A DNA stretch of 17,178 nucleotides. Source: DASZTU01 sp035493835 (GTDB taxonomy: Bacteria > Pseudomonadota > Alphaproteobacteria > Rhizobiales > Devosiaceae). The notes under the pieces were generated by a model. That model made no database searches, was not told where the DNA came from, and was given only the letters and a program-made list of their open reading frames with translations. The DNA is taken from positions 1 through 17,178 of the forward strand of contig DATJHO010000073.1 of NCBI GenBank assembly GCA_035493835.1, in the 5' to 3' direction. Made by a program: the position numbers and the translations under genes. Below, piece after piece: positions 1 through 7,024 of this stretch (the stretch's first letter is position 1; each line of letters starts with the position of its first letter).

Positions 1-1211
1 GTATCCACCTTGCGCAGATCCGGGAAAAGCCGGGTCCACAGCAACACCACCAAAAGCGTGCCGATGCCGCCGACCACGCAGGCCGGCACAGCGCCGATCA
101 GCCCGGCGACGATGCCGGATTCAAACTCGCCGAGCTGGTTCGAGGTGCCGATGAACAACGAGTTCACGGCGTTGACCCGCCCGCGCATAGCGTCGGGCGT
201 GAGCAGTTGCACCAGCGAACTGCGGATGACGACGCTGACCGTGTCGGATGCGCCGAGCGTGAACAACGCCACGATCGAAAGCGCGATGTTGGTCGAGAGC
301 GCAAAGACGATGGTGGCGAGGCCGAACATCGCGACGGCGCCCAGCATTCTCTTGCCCACCCCGTGCCGCATGGGAAACCTCGCCAGGACCAGCGACATCA
401 ACACCGCGCCCACGGCGGGCGAGGCGCGCAGCAGACCCAGGCTCTCCGGCCCGGCGTGCAAAATGTCGCGCGCATAGATCGGCAGCAGCGCCGTGGCGCC
501 ACCGAGGAGCACCGCGAAGAGATCGAGCGAAATCGTGCCCAGGATCACCGGCTTGCCGCGGATGAAGGAGACGCCGGCGAACACTGATTTCAGGCTGACC
601 GGCTCTCGGCGCCCGATCGGCGCCGGCCGCTCCACGGCCATCACGGCAATGCTGGCGATGATGAAGAGCACCGCTGCGACCGCAAACGGCGCCACGGGCG
701 AGATGCCGTAAAGCAGGCCCCCGAGCGAGGGGCCGAGCACCAGCGCGGACTGCATGAACGAGGTCGAGGTGGCGATCGCTGGCTGCAGCAGAGGCGCCGG
801 CACGATCGCCGGCAGCAAGGCGGCCATAGTCGGCCGCTCGAATGCCTGCGCCGCGCCAAGAAGCGCTACCGAGCCGAAGATCAGCGGAACTGAGAGCCAG
901 CCCCCGATGACGCCGGCAGCAAGGAACGCAACGGTTGCCGCTTCGACGACCTGACACACGAGCCCGATGCGCCGCCGGTCGAACCGGTCCGCCACGTGCC
1001 CCACCACGAAGGTCAACACGACCATCGGCAGAAACTGGCTCAGCCCGATGAAACCGAGGTCAAAAGCATTGTGCGTGCGGTCATAGACGAGCCAGCCGAG
1101 GGCGATCGCCACGCTCTGGAAGGCCAGCGAGGATAGCACACGCGAGGTGGTGAACTTGACATAGCCCGACTGCCGCAGCAGCTTGTCGGGCGGGTTTAGA
1201 GCGTCGGCCAT
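1..1211 (-). CDS. MFS transporter (MFS_3 / EntS-like exporter family), 3' end clipped
   Basis: A continuous minus-strand frame runs from ATG at 1211 off the window edge: 403 residues with no stop. It is a polytopic inner-membrane protein, with alternating hydrophobic segments throughout. The loop after the second membrane segment carries the major-facilitator signature GHVADRFDRR at residues 71-80. The start MADALNPPDKLLRQSGYVKF followed by a segment resembling 'WLVYDRT..AFDLGFIGLSQFLP' is typical of the MFS_3 / enterobactin-exporter-like group of 12-helix proton-driven exporters. Family members are about 400-430 residues, so probably only a few C-terminal residues are missing. A weak GAGAG Shine-Dalgarno lies just before the ATG. 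It is 88 bp downstream of apt on the same strand and may be co-transcribed with it. The substrate cannot be told from sequence; no siderophore gene is nearby. Confidence 0.85.
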   Translation of the reverse strand, partial: MADALNPPDKLLRQSGYVKFTTSRVLSSLAFQSVAIALGWLVYDRTHNAFDLGFIGLSQFLPMVVLTFVVGHVADRFDRRRIGLVCQVVEAATVAFLAAGVIGGWLSVPLIFGSVALLGAAQAFERPTMAALLPAIVPAPLLQPAIATSTSFMQSALVLGPSLGGLLYGISPVAPFAVAAVLFIIASIAVMAVERPAPIGRREPVSLKSVFAGVSFIRGKPVILGTISLDLFAVLLGGATALLPIYARDILHAGPESLGLLRASPAVGAVLMSLVLARFPMRHGVGKRMLGAVAMFGLATIVFALSTNIALSIVALFTLGASDTVSVVIRSSLVQLLTPDAMRGRVNAVNSLFIGTSNQLGEFESGIVAGLIGAVPACVVGGIGTLLVVLLWTRLFPDLRKVD

Positions 1212-1299
1212 TTCTCTCGGAGGCAATTGGCGCCGAGCGGCGCCGGGTGACGTCGAATGGTGTCGCTATATAGCACGCAGTCCCCTCGTGCTATCGCCT

Positions 1300-1833
1300 T
1301 CAATGCCCTTCGAAATCGATGAGCTTGAAGATATTCACCCCCATCTCCCGCAGCTTCTCGGCGCCGCCGAGATCGAAAAGGTCGATGGCGAAGCCCGCGT
1401 TTTCGACGGTTGCCCCCGTGCGCCGCAACAGCGCCACCGCGGCAAGCGCCGTGCCGCCTGTTGCGATCAGGTCATCGATCAGCAGCACCTTGTCACCGGG
1501 GCCGAGCACATCGGCGTGGACCTCGATGGTGTCGACGCCATATTCCAGCGCGTAATTCTGCCCCAGCGTCTGCCCGGGCAGCTTGCCGTGTTTGCGGATC
1601 GGCACGAACCCGACGCCGAGTGCAATCGCAACCCCTGCCCCGAAGATGAAGCCGCGCGCCTCGATCCCCGCGACATGGGTGATGCCGATATTCCGATGTG
1701 CTTCTGCCAGCCGCTCGATGCTTTCGCGGAATCCGGCCGGATTCTCGATCAGCGTAGTGATGTCGCGAAACAGGATCCCCTTCTTGGGATAGTCCTGGAT
1801 CGAACGGACAAGAAGTTTCAGATCGGTCGCCAT
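1300..1833 (-). CDS. apt: Adenine phosphoribosyltransferase
   Basis: Cytosolic purine-salvage enzyme making AMP and PPi from adenine and PRPP. The 177-residue product has the normal length of bacterial Apt. The PRPP-binding loop reads VLLIDDLIATGGT, with the acidic pair followed by the ATGGT phosphate-binding turn. The N-terminal half has the family segment YPKKGILFRDITTL and the substrate-site stretch GIEARGFIFG. I chose ATG at 1833 because it gives the canonical start MATDLKLLVRSIQDYP and has GAAGG five bases upstream; an in-frame upstream start would add 14 residues unlike the family. It stands alone as a purine gene, between a small hypothetical gene and an MFS exporter. Identification is firm. 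Confidence 0.96.
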   Translation of the reverse strand: MATDLKLLVRSIQDYPKKGILFRDITTLIENPAGFRESIERLAEAHRNIGITHVAGIEARGFIFGAGVAIALGVGFVPIRKHGKLPGQTLGQNYALEYGVDTIEVHADVLGPGDKVLLIDDLIATGGTALAAVALLRRTGATVENAGFAIDLFDLGGAEKLREMGVNIFKLIDFEGH

Positions 1834-1924
1834 GGGAGCCTTCGGCAGAGGAAGAAGCGACCAGACAATCGCCACAGGATCGCGATGGGTGCAAGCCCGT
1901 TTTGGCCGAGGGCCTCAGTCTCCT

Positions 1925-1980
1925 GGAGCGTTGTCAGGAAAAGCGGCTACCACTTTTGGTGTTCGGAAGCGCAACACAAC
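1925..1980. repeat. Possible Hyphomicrobiales-type intergenic repeat
   Basis: The spacer upstream of apt contains a stretch with AGGAAAAGCGG, then CACTTTTGGTGTTCGGAA, then GCGCAAC. AAAAG at 1939-1943 can pair with CTTTT at 1953-1957, with GTTG and CAAC further out. This resembles a short imperfect palindromic element (AGGAAAAGTGG...TTTTCC...CGGAA type) that I recall being common between genes in rhizobia and relatives. Only one copy is visible here, so assignment rests on memory of the pattern and on the fold. It lies about 90 bp before the apt start and could also be part of the apt leader. Confidence 0.4.
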
Positions 1981-1992
1981 AAGGACACAGGG

Positions 1993-2025
1993 GCCGTTCA
2001 GCATTTCGTTAAAACGATGAACGGC
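1993..2025 (-). terminator. Hairpin just after the small hypothetical gene
   Basis: GCCGTTCA at 1993-2000 is perfectly complementary to TGAACGGC at 2018-2025, with an inner TCGTT/AACGA pairing in the 17-base loop. The stem begins one base after the stop codon of the 74-aa gene. No T-run follows on the minus strand, so it may act as a 3' stabiliser or weak terminator separating that gene from apt rather than a classical intrinsic terminator. Confidence 0.45.
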
Positions 2026-2026
2026 T

Positions 2027-2251
2027 CTAGTCGATCAGGCTGCGCGGTACGATCCGGCGCACAAGGGTCCCGGCGCCGTAGGCGGCATCCAGCGCCGCCA
2101 TTGCCGCCGCCCGCTTCATCGCCGGCGTCATCAGGTGCGGCGCCGCCTTGATCCCGGCCCGGACCAGCGGATGCCGGCTGAGCGTGATGGCAACGCCCAC
2201 CGCGGCGACCGCCAACTCGGCGGCGGCGATGGCGGTTCTGGCTGCGGACAT
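2027..2251 (-). CDS. Small alanine-rich hypothetical protein (74 aa)
   Basis: I do not recognise the family. The 74-residue product is alanine-rich and basic. Residues about 7-24 (AIAAAELAVAAVGVAITL) form a hydrophobic helix that could be a single membrane segment or signal anchor, and the C-terminal half carries spaced Arg and Lys residues (KAAPHL, MKRAAAM, VRRIVPRS). Support for a real gene is a good Shine-Dalgarno, GGGGAGA seven bases before the ATG, and a perfect inverted repeat directly after the stop codon. It lies between apt and petC on the same strand but after the petC terminator, so it probably has its own promoter. No function is proposed. Confidence 0.6.
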   Translation of the reverse strand: MSAARTAIAAAELAVAAVGVAITLSRHPLVRAGIKAAPHLMTPAMKRAAAMAALDAAYGAGTLVRRIVPRSLID

Positions 2252-2348
2252 GGCTGGTCTCCCCGATGGCTCGAGTCGAAATTACCAACGTTGAGGCGTG
2301 AATCTAGCCCACATCATGCCCAAATGATGACGCCCCTTCCAAAACGCA

Positions 2349-2370
2349 GAAGGACCCCGCAGGGCCCTTC
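2349..2370 (-). terminator. Intrinsic terminator of the petABC operon
   Basis: On the minus strand GAAGGGCCC and GGGTCCTTC can form a nine-pair stem with one mismatch and a four-base loop (2349-2370), followed by TGCGTTTTGG. It lies 20 bp past the petC stop codon. GC-rich stem, short loop and trailing T-rich run fit a Rho-independent terminator ending petABC transcription. Confidence 0.75.
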
Positions 2371-2390
2371 CAAATTCGGCGGCTGGTCGC

Positions 2391-3344
2391 TTAGTGACCT
2401 GCCACATTGCTCCAGATGCGGCGTTTGACCAGCCACAAGATCACCGCGAACAGCAACAGGAACGCGATCACGCGGAAGCCGGTCTCCTTGCGCTGGTCCA
2501 GCTTTGGTTCGGCGAGCCACATCATGAAGGCGCTGACGTCGCGCGAATACTGGTCCACGGTCAGGGGCACCGTGCTGCCGTCCGCGGCCTTCTGATACTG
2601 GACGGAGCCATCGCTCAGCGGCGGCGGCATGCCGATCGCGTGACTCGGGAAGTAATCATTGTAGAATTTGCCGTCGGGCAGGGTGAAGCCGGCCGGCGGG
2701 TTGTCGCGATACCCGGTCAACAGCGCGTGGAGATAATCCGGGCCGCCTTCCTGGTAGGCCGTGAAGAAATCCAGGATCCACCACGGGAACGGGCGCGAGA
2801 TGCTCCGGGCCTTGGCCAACACGGACCAGTCGGGCGGAACCAGACCGCCATTTGCGTCGCGCGCGTCCTGATCGGTGGCAAAGGGCGAAGGGAAGCTGTC
2901 CGAAGGCAGGCCGGGACGTTTCCCCCCGGGCGCATCGGGATCGTTGATCGTATAGGTGGCGGCGAGCGCCTTCACCTGGGCTTGCGAGTATTCTGGGCCG
3001 CCTGGCTCAGAAAGGTTGCGGAACGAGAGCAGGTGAGCCGCATGGCAATTCGAGCAGACTTCCTTGAAGACCTGGAAACCGCGCCGTAGCTGGTTCTGGT
3101 CGTAGCGGCCGAAGATACCGCCGAAGGACCAGCTTTGCGGCTGGATTTCGGGGACCTCCATGGCCGCTGGCTGTGCCGCCGGTGCAGCAGCTTGCTTAGC
3201 GTTGTCGGCCGAGGGCGAAGACGCGCTGGCGGCGGGGGCCGAAGGCTGCGTCGCGGCCGGCGGCGTGGTGCCCTGCGCCAATGCCCCGGATGCGAGCATC
3301 AGGCTCGTCAGGATGGCGGCCAGAATGTTCTTGTGATGGATCAT
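2391..3344 (-). CDS. petC: Cytochrome c1 of the bc1 complex
   Basis: Membrane-anchored c-type cytochrome passing electrons from the Rieske centre to cytochrome c. The 317-residue product starts with a signal peptide (residues 1-23, ending ALA). An Ala/Pro/Ser-rich linker follows (about 24-70), then the heme-attachment site CSNCH at 97-101, and the probable axial Met239 in HAIGMPPPL. A C-terminal membrane anchor spans about 292-307, followed by KRRIW. ATG at 3344 gives a classical signal sequence 20 bp after the petB stop; AGGA lies a rather long 11 bases upstream. A GTG at 3368 would overlap the petB stop as GTGA and add eight residues, so the start is slightly uncertain. Cytochromes b and c1 are separate genes here, unlike the fused fbcH of Bradyrhizobium. 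Confidence 0.96.
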   Translation of the reverse strand: MIHHKNILAAILTSLMLASGALAQGTTPPAATQPSAPAASASSPSADNAKQAAAPAAQPAAMEVPEIQPQSWSFGGIFGRYDQNQLRRGFQVFKEVCSNCHAAHLLSFRNLSEPGGPEYSQAQVKALAATYTINDPDAPGGKRPGLPSDSFPSPFATDQDARDANGGLVPPDWSVLAKARSISRPFPWWILDFFTAYQEGGPDYLHALLTGYRDNPPAGFTLPDGKFYNDYFPSHAIGMPPPLSDGSVQYQKAADGSTVPLTVDQYSRDVSAFMMWLAEPKLDQRKETGFRVIAFLLLFAVILWLVKRRIWSNVAGH

Positions 3345-3364
3345 TTGGGCTGTTGTCCTGATGG

Positions 3365-4618
3365 TCACGAGCGCGCCGGGGTGAGAACGCTCTCCGAGAT
3401 GCTGGCTGGAAGGGGCCGAGGCACTTCGAAACGCGATAGGAGCGGCAGGATGATGAGGAAATAGGCGAAGTAGTAGGCCACGCCGACCTTGCTGAGGACG
3501 ACGTAAATGCCCTGCGCCGGCTGGGCACCAAGATAAGTCAGCATGATGAAGTTCAAAACGAACAGCCAGAAGAATGGCTTGAACAGCGGCCGGAACGTCC
3601 CCGAGCGAACCTTGGACCGATCGAGCCATGGCACGAAGAACAGGATCAGGATGGAACCGCCGAAGAAGATGACGCCAAGCAGCTTGCTGTTGATGAACAG
3701 GATCGAAAAATCGATCGAACGCAGGATCGCGTAGAAGGGCAGGAAGTACCATTCCGGCACGATTTCGGGCGGCGTCACCAGCGGGTTGGCCGGAATGTAG
3801 TTATCCGGATGCCCAAGCAGATCGGGGGCGAAGAACACCAACCAGGCAAACGGAATGAAGAACACGATGGTGGCGAACAGGTCCTTCATCGTGAAGTACG
3901 GGTGGAAGGACACCGTATCGCGGCTGGACTTCACGTCCACGCCCACCGGGTTGTTGTTGCCCGGCACGTGGAGCGCCCAGATGTGGAGCACCACGACCGC
4001 GGCAATGATGAACGGCGTCAGGTAGTGCAGCGAGAAGAAGCGGTTCAGCGTCGGATTGTCGACCGCAAAGCCGCCACGAAGCAGTTGCAACAAGGGATCG
4101 CCGACGACCGGAATCGCGGCAAAAATGTTGGTGATGACGGTGGCCGCCCAGTAGCTCATCTGCCCCCAGGGCAGCACGTAGCCGAAGAAGGCCGCAGCCA
4201 TCGTCAGCAGCAGCAGCAGGACGCCGAGCATCCACAGGATTTCGCGGGGTGCCTTGTACGAGCCATAATAGAGGCCGCGGAAGAGATGGATGTATATGGC
4301 GACGAAGAACATCGAGGCGCCGGTGGCGTGGATCGCCTGAAGCATGCGCCCGCCCGCAACGTCGCGCCGGATCAGTTCGACCGAGTCGAAGGCCATGCTC
4401 GCCTCAGGCACGTAGTGCATGGCGAGAACAATGCCGGTGACGATCTGGATCGCCAGCATCGCCGTCAGGATCGCGCCGAACGTCCACCAGTAGTTGAGGT
4501 TCTTGGGGGTGGGGTAATCCCACAGCTGTTCCTTTGTGAACCTGATGATTGGCAGCCGTTCGTCCACCCACTTTCCCAGCGGGCTCGACGGCGTATAACT
4601 TCCTTGATGCTCGGCCAT
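3365..4618 (-). CDS. petB: Cytochrome b of the bc1 complex
   Basis: Core membrane subunit holding the two b hemes and both quinone sites. The 417-residue protein has the full eight-helix plan. The heme-ligand histidines fall at the classical positions, His97/His111 on helix B and His198/His212 on helix D, each pair 14 or more residues apart. The Qo-site motif PEWY is at 288-291, and FGYVLPWGQMSYW (about 145-157) matches the cd-helix region. The gene starts 12 bp after petA, and petC begins about 20 bp after its stop, so the three genes form one operon. The C-terminal tail is hydrophobic and ends VLTPARS with no cytochrome c1 fusion. Confidence 0.98.
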   Translation of the reverse strand: MAEHQGSYTPSSPLGKWVDERLPIIRFTKEQLWDYPTPKNLNYWWTFGAILTAMLAIQIVTGIVLAMHYVPEASMAFDSVELIRRDVAGGRMLQAIHATGASMFFVAIYIHLFRGLYYGSYKAPREILWMLGVLLLLLTMAAAFFGYVLPWGQMSYWAATVITNIFAAIPVVGDPLLQLLRGGFAVDNPTLNRFFSLHYLTPFIIAAVVVLHIWALHVPGNNNPVGVDVKSSRDTVSFHPYFTMKDLFATIVFFIPFAWLVFFAPDLLGHPDNYIPANPLVTPPEIVPEWYFLPFYAILRSIDFSILFINSKLLGVIFFGGSILILFFVPWLDRSKVRSGTFRPLFKPFFWLFVLNFIMLTYLGAQPAQGIYVVLSKVGVAYYFAYFLIILPLLSRFEVPRPLPASISESVLTPARS

Positions 4619-4630
4619 GCGCTTTGCCCC

Positions 4631-5170
4631 TTAACCGATCGTGATCTTCGTGTCGGACACGAATTTGTATGGCGGGATCACCAGATTGAGCGGAGCGGGT
4701 CCCTGCCGGATGCGCCCGGAGGCATCGTATTGGGAACCATGACACGGGCAGAACCAGCCATCCCGGAACATGCCCTGGTCGAATAACGGCACGCAGCCAA
4801 GGTGCGTGCAAATGCCGATCATCACCAGATACTGCTCATGGCCCTGCTTGACCCGGTCAGAATCGGGCACGGGGTCCTTGAGTTCGCTAAGCGGCACCGC
4901 CTCCATCGACTTGATGTCTTCAGGCGTCCGATGCCGGATGAAGATGGGCTGGCCCCGCCACTTGATGGTGACCACCTGCCCGGGCGCGAGCGAGGAGAGG
5001 TCGAAATCGACCGAGGCCAACGCCAGCACCGAGGCATCGGGACTGAGCTGGTTGATCAGCGGCCAGACGGCAGCCCCAACCGCAACAGCGCCCACGGCGC
5101 CGGCCGCGACATAAAGAAAATCCCGCCGCTTGGCATGCGGCGTCGGGTTAGTAGTTGCATCAGTTGCCAA
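4631..5170 (-). CDS. petA: Ubiquinol-cytochrome c reductase iron-sulfur (Rieske) subunit
   Basis: Carries the 2Fe-2S centre that takes the first electron from ubiquinol. Both cluster-binding boxes are intact: CTHLGC at 121-126 and CPCHGS at 141-146, giving Cys/His ligands and the stabilising disulfide pair. The N-terminus has an RRDFLYVAAGAVGAVAVG segment (about 15-32): twin arginine followed by the membrane anchor, as in Tat-dependent Rieske proteins. No ATG occurs in frame before the RR. I place the start at TTG 5170, giving 179 residues starting ATDATTNPT; a TTG at 5215 would add 15 residues. Neither has a strong Shine-Dalgarno (GGGGG six bases before 5170). First gene of petABC, divergent from trmL. 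Confidence 0.95.
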   Translation of the reverse strand: MATDATTNPTPHAKRRDFLYVAAGAVGAVAVGAAVWPLINQLSPDASVLALASVDFDLSSLAPGQVVTIKWRGQPIFIRHRTPEDIKSMEAVPLSELKDPVPDSDRVKQGHEQYLVMIGICTHLGCVPLFDQGMFRDGWFCPCHGSQYDASGRIRQGPAPLNLVIPPYKFVSDTKITIG

Positions 5171-5396
5171 GGCTGGCCCCCATCCGATCAATCCATCAGC
5201 GCGTCGGCCAAACAAGGCTGGTCAAGGAAAACGTGACCCGCCGCCGCTCGCCCTTCCTAGGTTGCGTGATTCACGGTCTTTTCGCACCCCGGGACCTGAC
5301 TTGTCCAGCCTAGCAGGGCGTGACTCTGCAGTTGTCCGCCAGTATACCGACCGCAAGCTCAATGCCCCGTTTCAACCGACCCCGACACCATCAGGA

Positions 5397-5867
5397 ATGC
5401 CCGTCGAACTCGCCCTTTACCAGCCCGATATCCCGCAGAATACAGGTACACTATTGCGCCTGGGCGCCTGCCTCGGGGTAAGGCTCCATATCATCCATCC
5501 CACGGGTTTTGCATTCTCCGAAAGGACCCTGAAGCGGGGGGCGCTCGACTATCTCGATCATTCCGAGTTCCTGGAGCACAGCAGCTATGGCGATTTTGAT
5601 GTCTGGCGGCGTCAGGCGGGGCGTCGGCTTGTGCTGCTTACCACCAGGGCCAGCCAATCGGCCTATGAAGCCGAGTACCGGCCGGAGGATATATTGATGG
5701 TCGGACGTGAGAGCGCCGGCGTGCCGGAATCGGTCGCGGCGCAGGCCGATGTGAGGATACGCATTCCGATGCAGGAGGGTTTGCGCTCGATCAATGTCGC
5801 CCTCGCGGCGACCCTGATTCTGGGAGAAGCCAAACGCCAGACAGACCAATTCAAGGGCTTGATATGA
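5397..5867 (+). CDS. trmL: tRNA (cytidine/uridine(34)-2'-O)-methyltransferase
   Basis: SPOUT-fold methyltransferase adding a 2'-O-methyl group to the wobble base of certain leucine tRNAs, using S-adenosylmethionine. The 156-residue length matches E. coli TrmL (157). Diagnostic segments are the N-terminal ALYQPDIPQNTGTLLRL (6-22), LDYLDHSEF (50-58), the knot-forming VGRESAGVP (102-110), and IPMQEGLRSINVALAATLILGEA (123-145). ATG 5397 gives the family start MPVELALYQP; AGGA sits only one base before it, too close for a normal ribosome site. The upstream frame is open but unlike the family. The stop overlaps the hemF start as ATGA, implying translational coupling. The 226-bp gap to petA must hold divergent promoters, but I see no clear -35/-10 pair. 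Confidence 0.95.
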   Translation: MPVELALYQPDIPQNTGTLLRLGACLGVRLHIIHPTGFAFSERTLKRGALDYLDHSEFLEHSSYGDFDVWRRQAGRRLVLLTTRASQSAYEAEYRPEDILMVGRESAGVPESVAAQADVRIRIPMQEGLRSINVALAATLILGEAKRQTDQFKGLI

Positions 5868-6754
5868 ACGATACTGCCGATAACGCCGCCGACGCCCTCA
5901 TGGAAGCGCGCAAGGCCCGAGCCAACGCCTGGTTTCGCGACCTGCGCGACCAGATCGTCGCCGAACTCGAAGCGCTGGAAGACAGGCTGACCGGCCCCCT
6001 CGCCGACCGTCCTGCCGGCCGCTTCGAGCGCGAACCCTGGACGCGACCCGAGGGCGGCGGCGGCGAGATGTCGATGCTGCACGGCCGCGTCTTTGAGAAG
6101 ATGGGCGTCCACATCTCGACCGTGCATGGCCATTTCTCCGCCGATTTCGCCAAGAACATGCCGGGCACCGAGGAAAATGCCGCCTTTTGGAGTTCCGGCA
6201 TTTCCATTATCGGCCACCCCTGGAACCCCCATGTGCCAGCCGTGCACATGAACACCCGCATGATCGTCACGCAGAAATGGTGGTTCGGCGGCGGCGCCGA
6301 TTTGACGCCGGTGCTCGATCGGCGGCGGACCCAGACGGATCCGGACACGATCGATTTTCACGCCGCCATGCAGGCGACCTGCGACGCCCATCCCGGCGTT
6401 GATTACGCCCGCTACAAGCAGTGGTGCGACGAGTATTTCTATCTTCCCCACCGCAAGGAACCGCGGGGCATCGGCGGCATCTTCTACGACCACCACAACT
6501 CGGGCGATTGGGACGCCGACTTTGCCTTCACGCAGGACGTGGGCAAGGCGTTTCGCGACGTCTACCCCAAACTGGTGAGCCGCAATTTTGAAACGCCCTG
6601 GACCGAAGCCGACCGCAACGAGCAGCTGGTCCGCCGCGGCCGCTATGTGGAATTCAACCTGCTCTACGACCGTGGCACCACCTTTGGTCTCAAGACCGGC
6701 GGCAATGTGAGGTCGATCCTTTCCTCCATGCCGCCCGAGGTCAGGTGGCCCTGA
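5864..6754 (+). CDS. hemF: Oxygen-dependent coproporphyrinogen III oxidase
   Basis: Converts coproporphyrinogen III to protoporphyrinogen IX by two oxidative decarboxylations with O2, in the heme pathway. The 296-residue length fits the family. Recognisable blocks are EREPWTRPEGGGGEMSML (55-72), ISIIGHPWNPHVPAVHMNTR (113-132), WWFGGGADLTP (139-149), CDEYFYLPHRKEPRGIGGIF (188-207), and the C-terminal RYVEFNLLYDRGTTFGLKTG (260-279) followed by SILSSMPPEVRW. Conserved histidines of the active-site blocks (His121-region and His210/211) are present. It overlaps trmL by four bases. Heme supply fits the nearby bc1 operon, though that operon is on the opposite strand. Requirement for O2 indicates an aerobic lifestyle. 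Confidence 0.98.
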   Translation: MNDTADNAADALMEARKARANAWFRDLRDQIVAELEALEDRLTGPLADRPAGRFEREPWTRPEGGGGEMSMLHGRVFEKMGVHISTVHGHFSADFAKNMPGTEENAAFWSSGISIIGHPWNPHVPAVHMNTRMIVTQKWWFGGGADLTPVLDRRRTQTDPDTIDFHAAMQATCDAHPGVDYARYKQWCDEYFYLPHRKEPRGIGGIFYDHHNSGDWDADFAFTQDVGKAFRDVYPKLVSRNFETPWTEADRNEQLVRRGRYVEFNLLYDRGTTFGLKTGGNVRSILSSMPPEVRWP

Positions 6755-6825
6755 CCACCAGTTCGGCGGAACCCCGCCCTTGCGCTGGCGTTTGGACTTC
6801 CACCGCCACCGCAAGGGAGGAACTG

Positions 6826-7011
6826 ATGCATCGCTATGATTGCCTCGTGCCGGGCTGCAATTGGCACACCGAGGCGGAAAACAATGCCGAAATCGTGCGG
6901 CGCGCCGCGGACCACCTGCGGACGGTGCACGACGAGACGGTGGTTCGCCCGGAAATGATCGAGCGGATCAAGCAACGGATCGTGGACGATCAGCCGGCCC
7001 GCCAGCATTAG
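6826..7011 (+). CDS. DUF1059 family small protein (61 aa)
   Basis: Small soluble protein of unknown function. The sequence matches the DUF1059 pattern: MHRYDCLVPGCNWHTEAENN, then EIVRRAADHLRTVHDE, then PEMIERIKQRIVDD. Cys6, Cys11, His30 and His35 give a C-x4-C ... H-x4-H arrangement resembling a zinc finger; His14 is also near. I chose ATG 6826 because GGGAGG lies five bases upstream and the product begins at the family start; a longer in-frame version (from 6745) overlaps the hemF end and has no such site. It follows hemF by 71 bp and converges with cca, whose stop is 13 bp away. Zinc binding is inferred from residues only. Confidence 0.85.
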   Translation: MHRYDCLVPGCNWHTEAENNAEIVRRAADHLRTVHDETVVRPEMIERIKQRIVDDQPARQH

Positions 7012-7024
7012 CGACAGGTTAAGG

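Noticed and set aside
1265..1274. GCTATATAGC palindrome between apt and the MFS gene as a promoter or operator
   Set aside because: A -10-like TATATA is present, but no -35 at suitable spacing; a 10-bp palindrome alone is too weak.
1183..2151. Plus-strand open frame of 322 codons over apt
   Set aside because: It is the antisense shadow of apt and its leader; apt has complete PRPP-binding motifs.
3345..3752. Upstream extension of the petC frame into petB, which would give a 453-aa product
   Set aside because: The extension is an out-of-frame reading of the petB 3' end. The ATG at 3344 begins a proper signal peptide, so this is not evidence of a fused b-c1 gene.
5663..6814. Minus-strand open frame of 383 codons opposite hemF and trmL
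   Set aside because: hemF and trmL on the other strand are unambiguous by motif and length; this frame has no recognisable domain.
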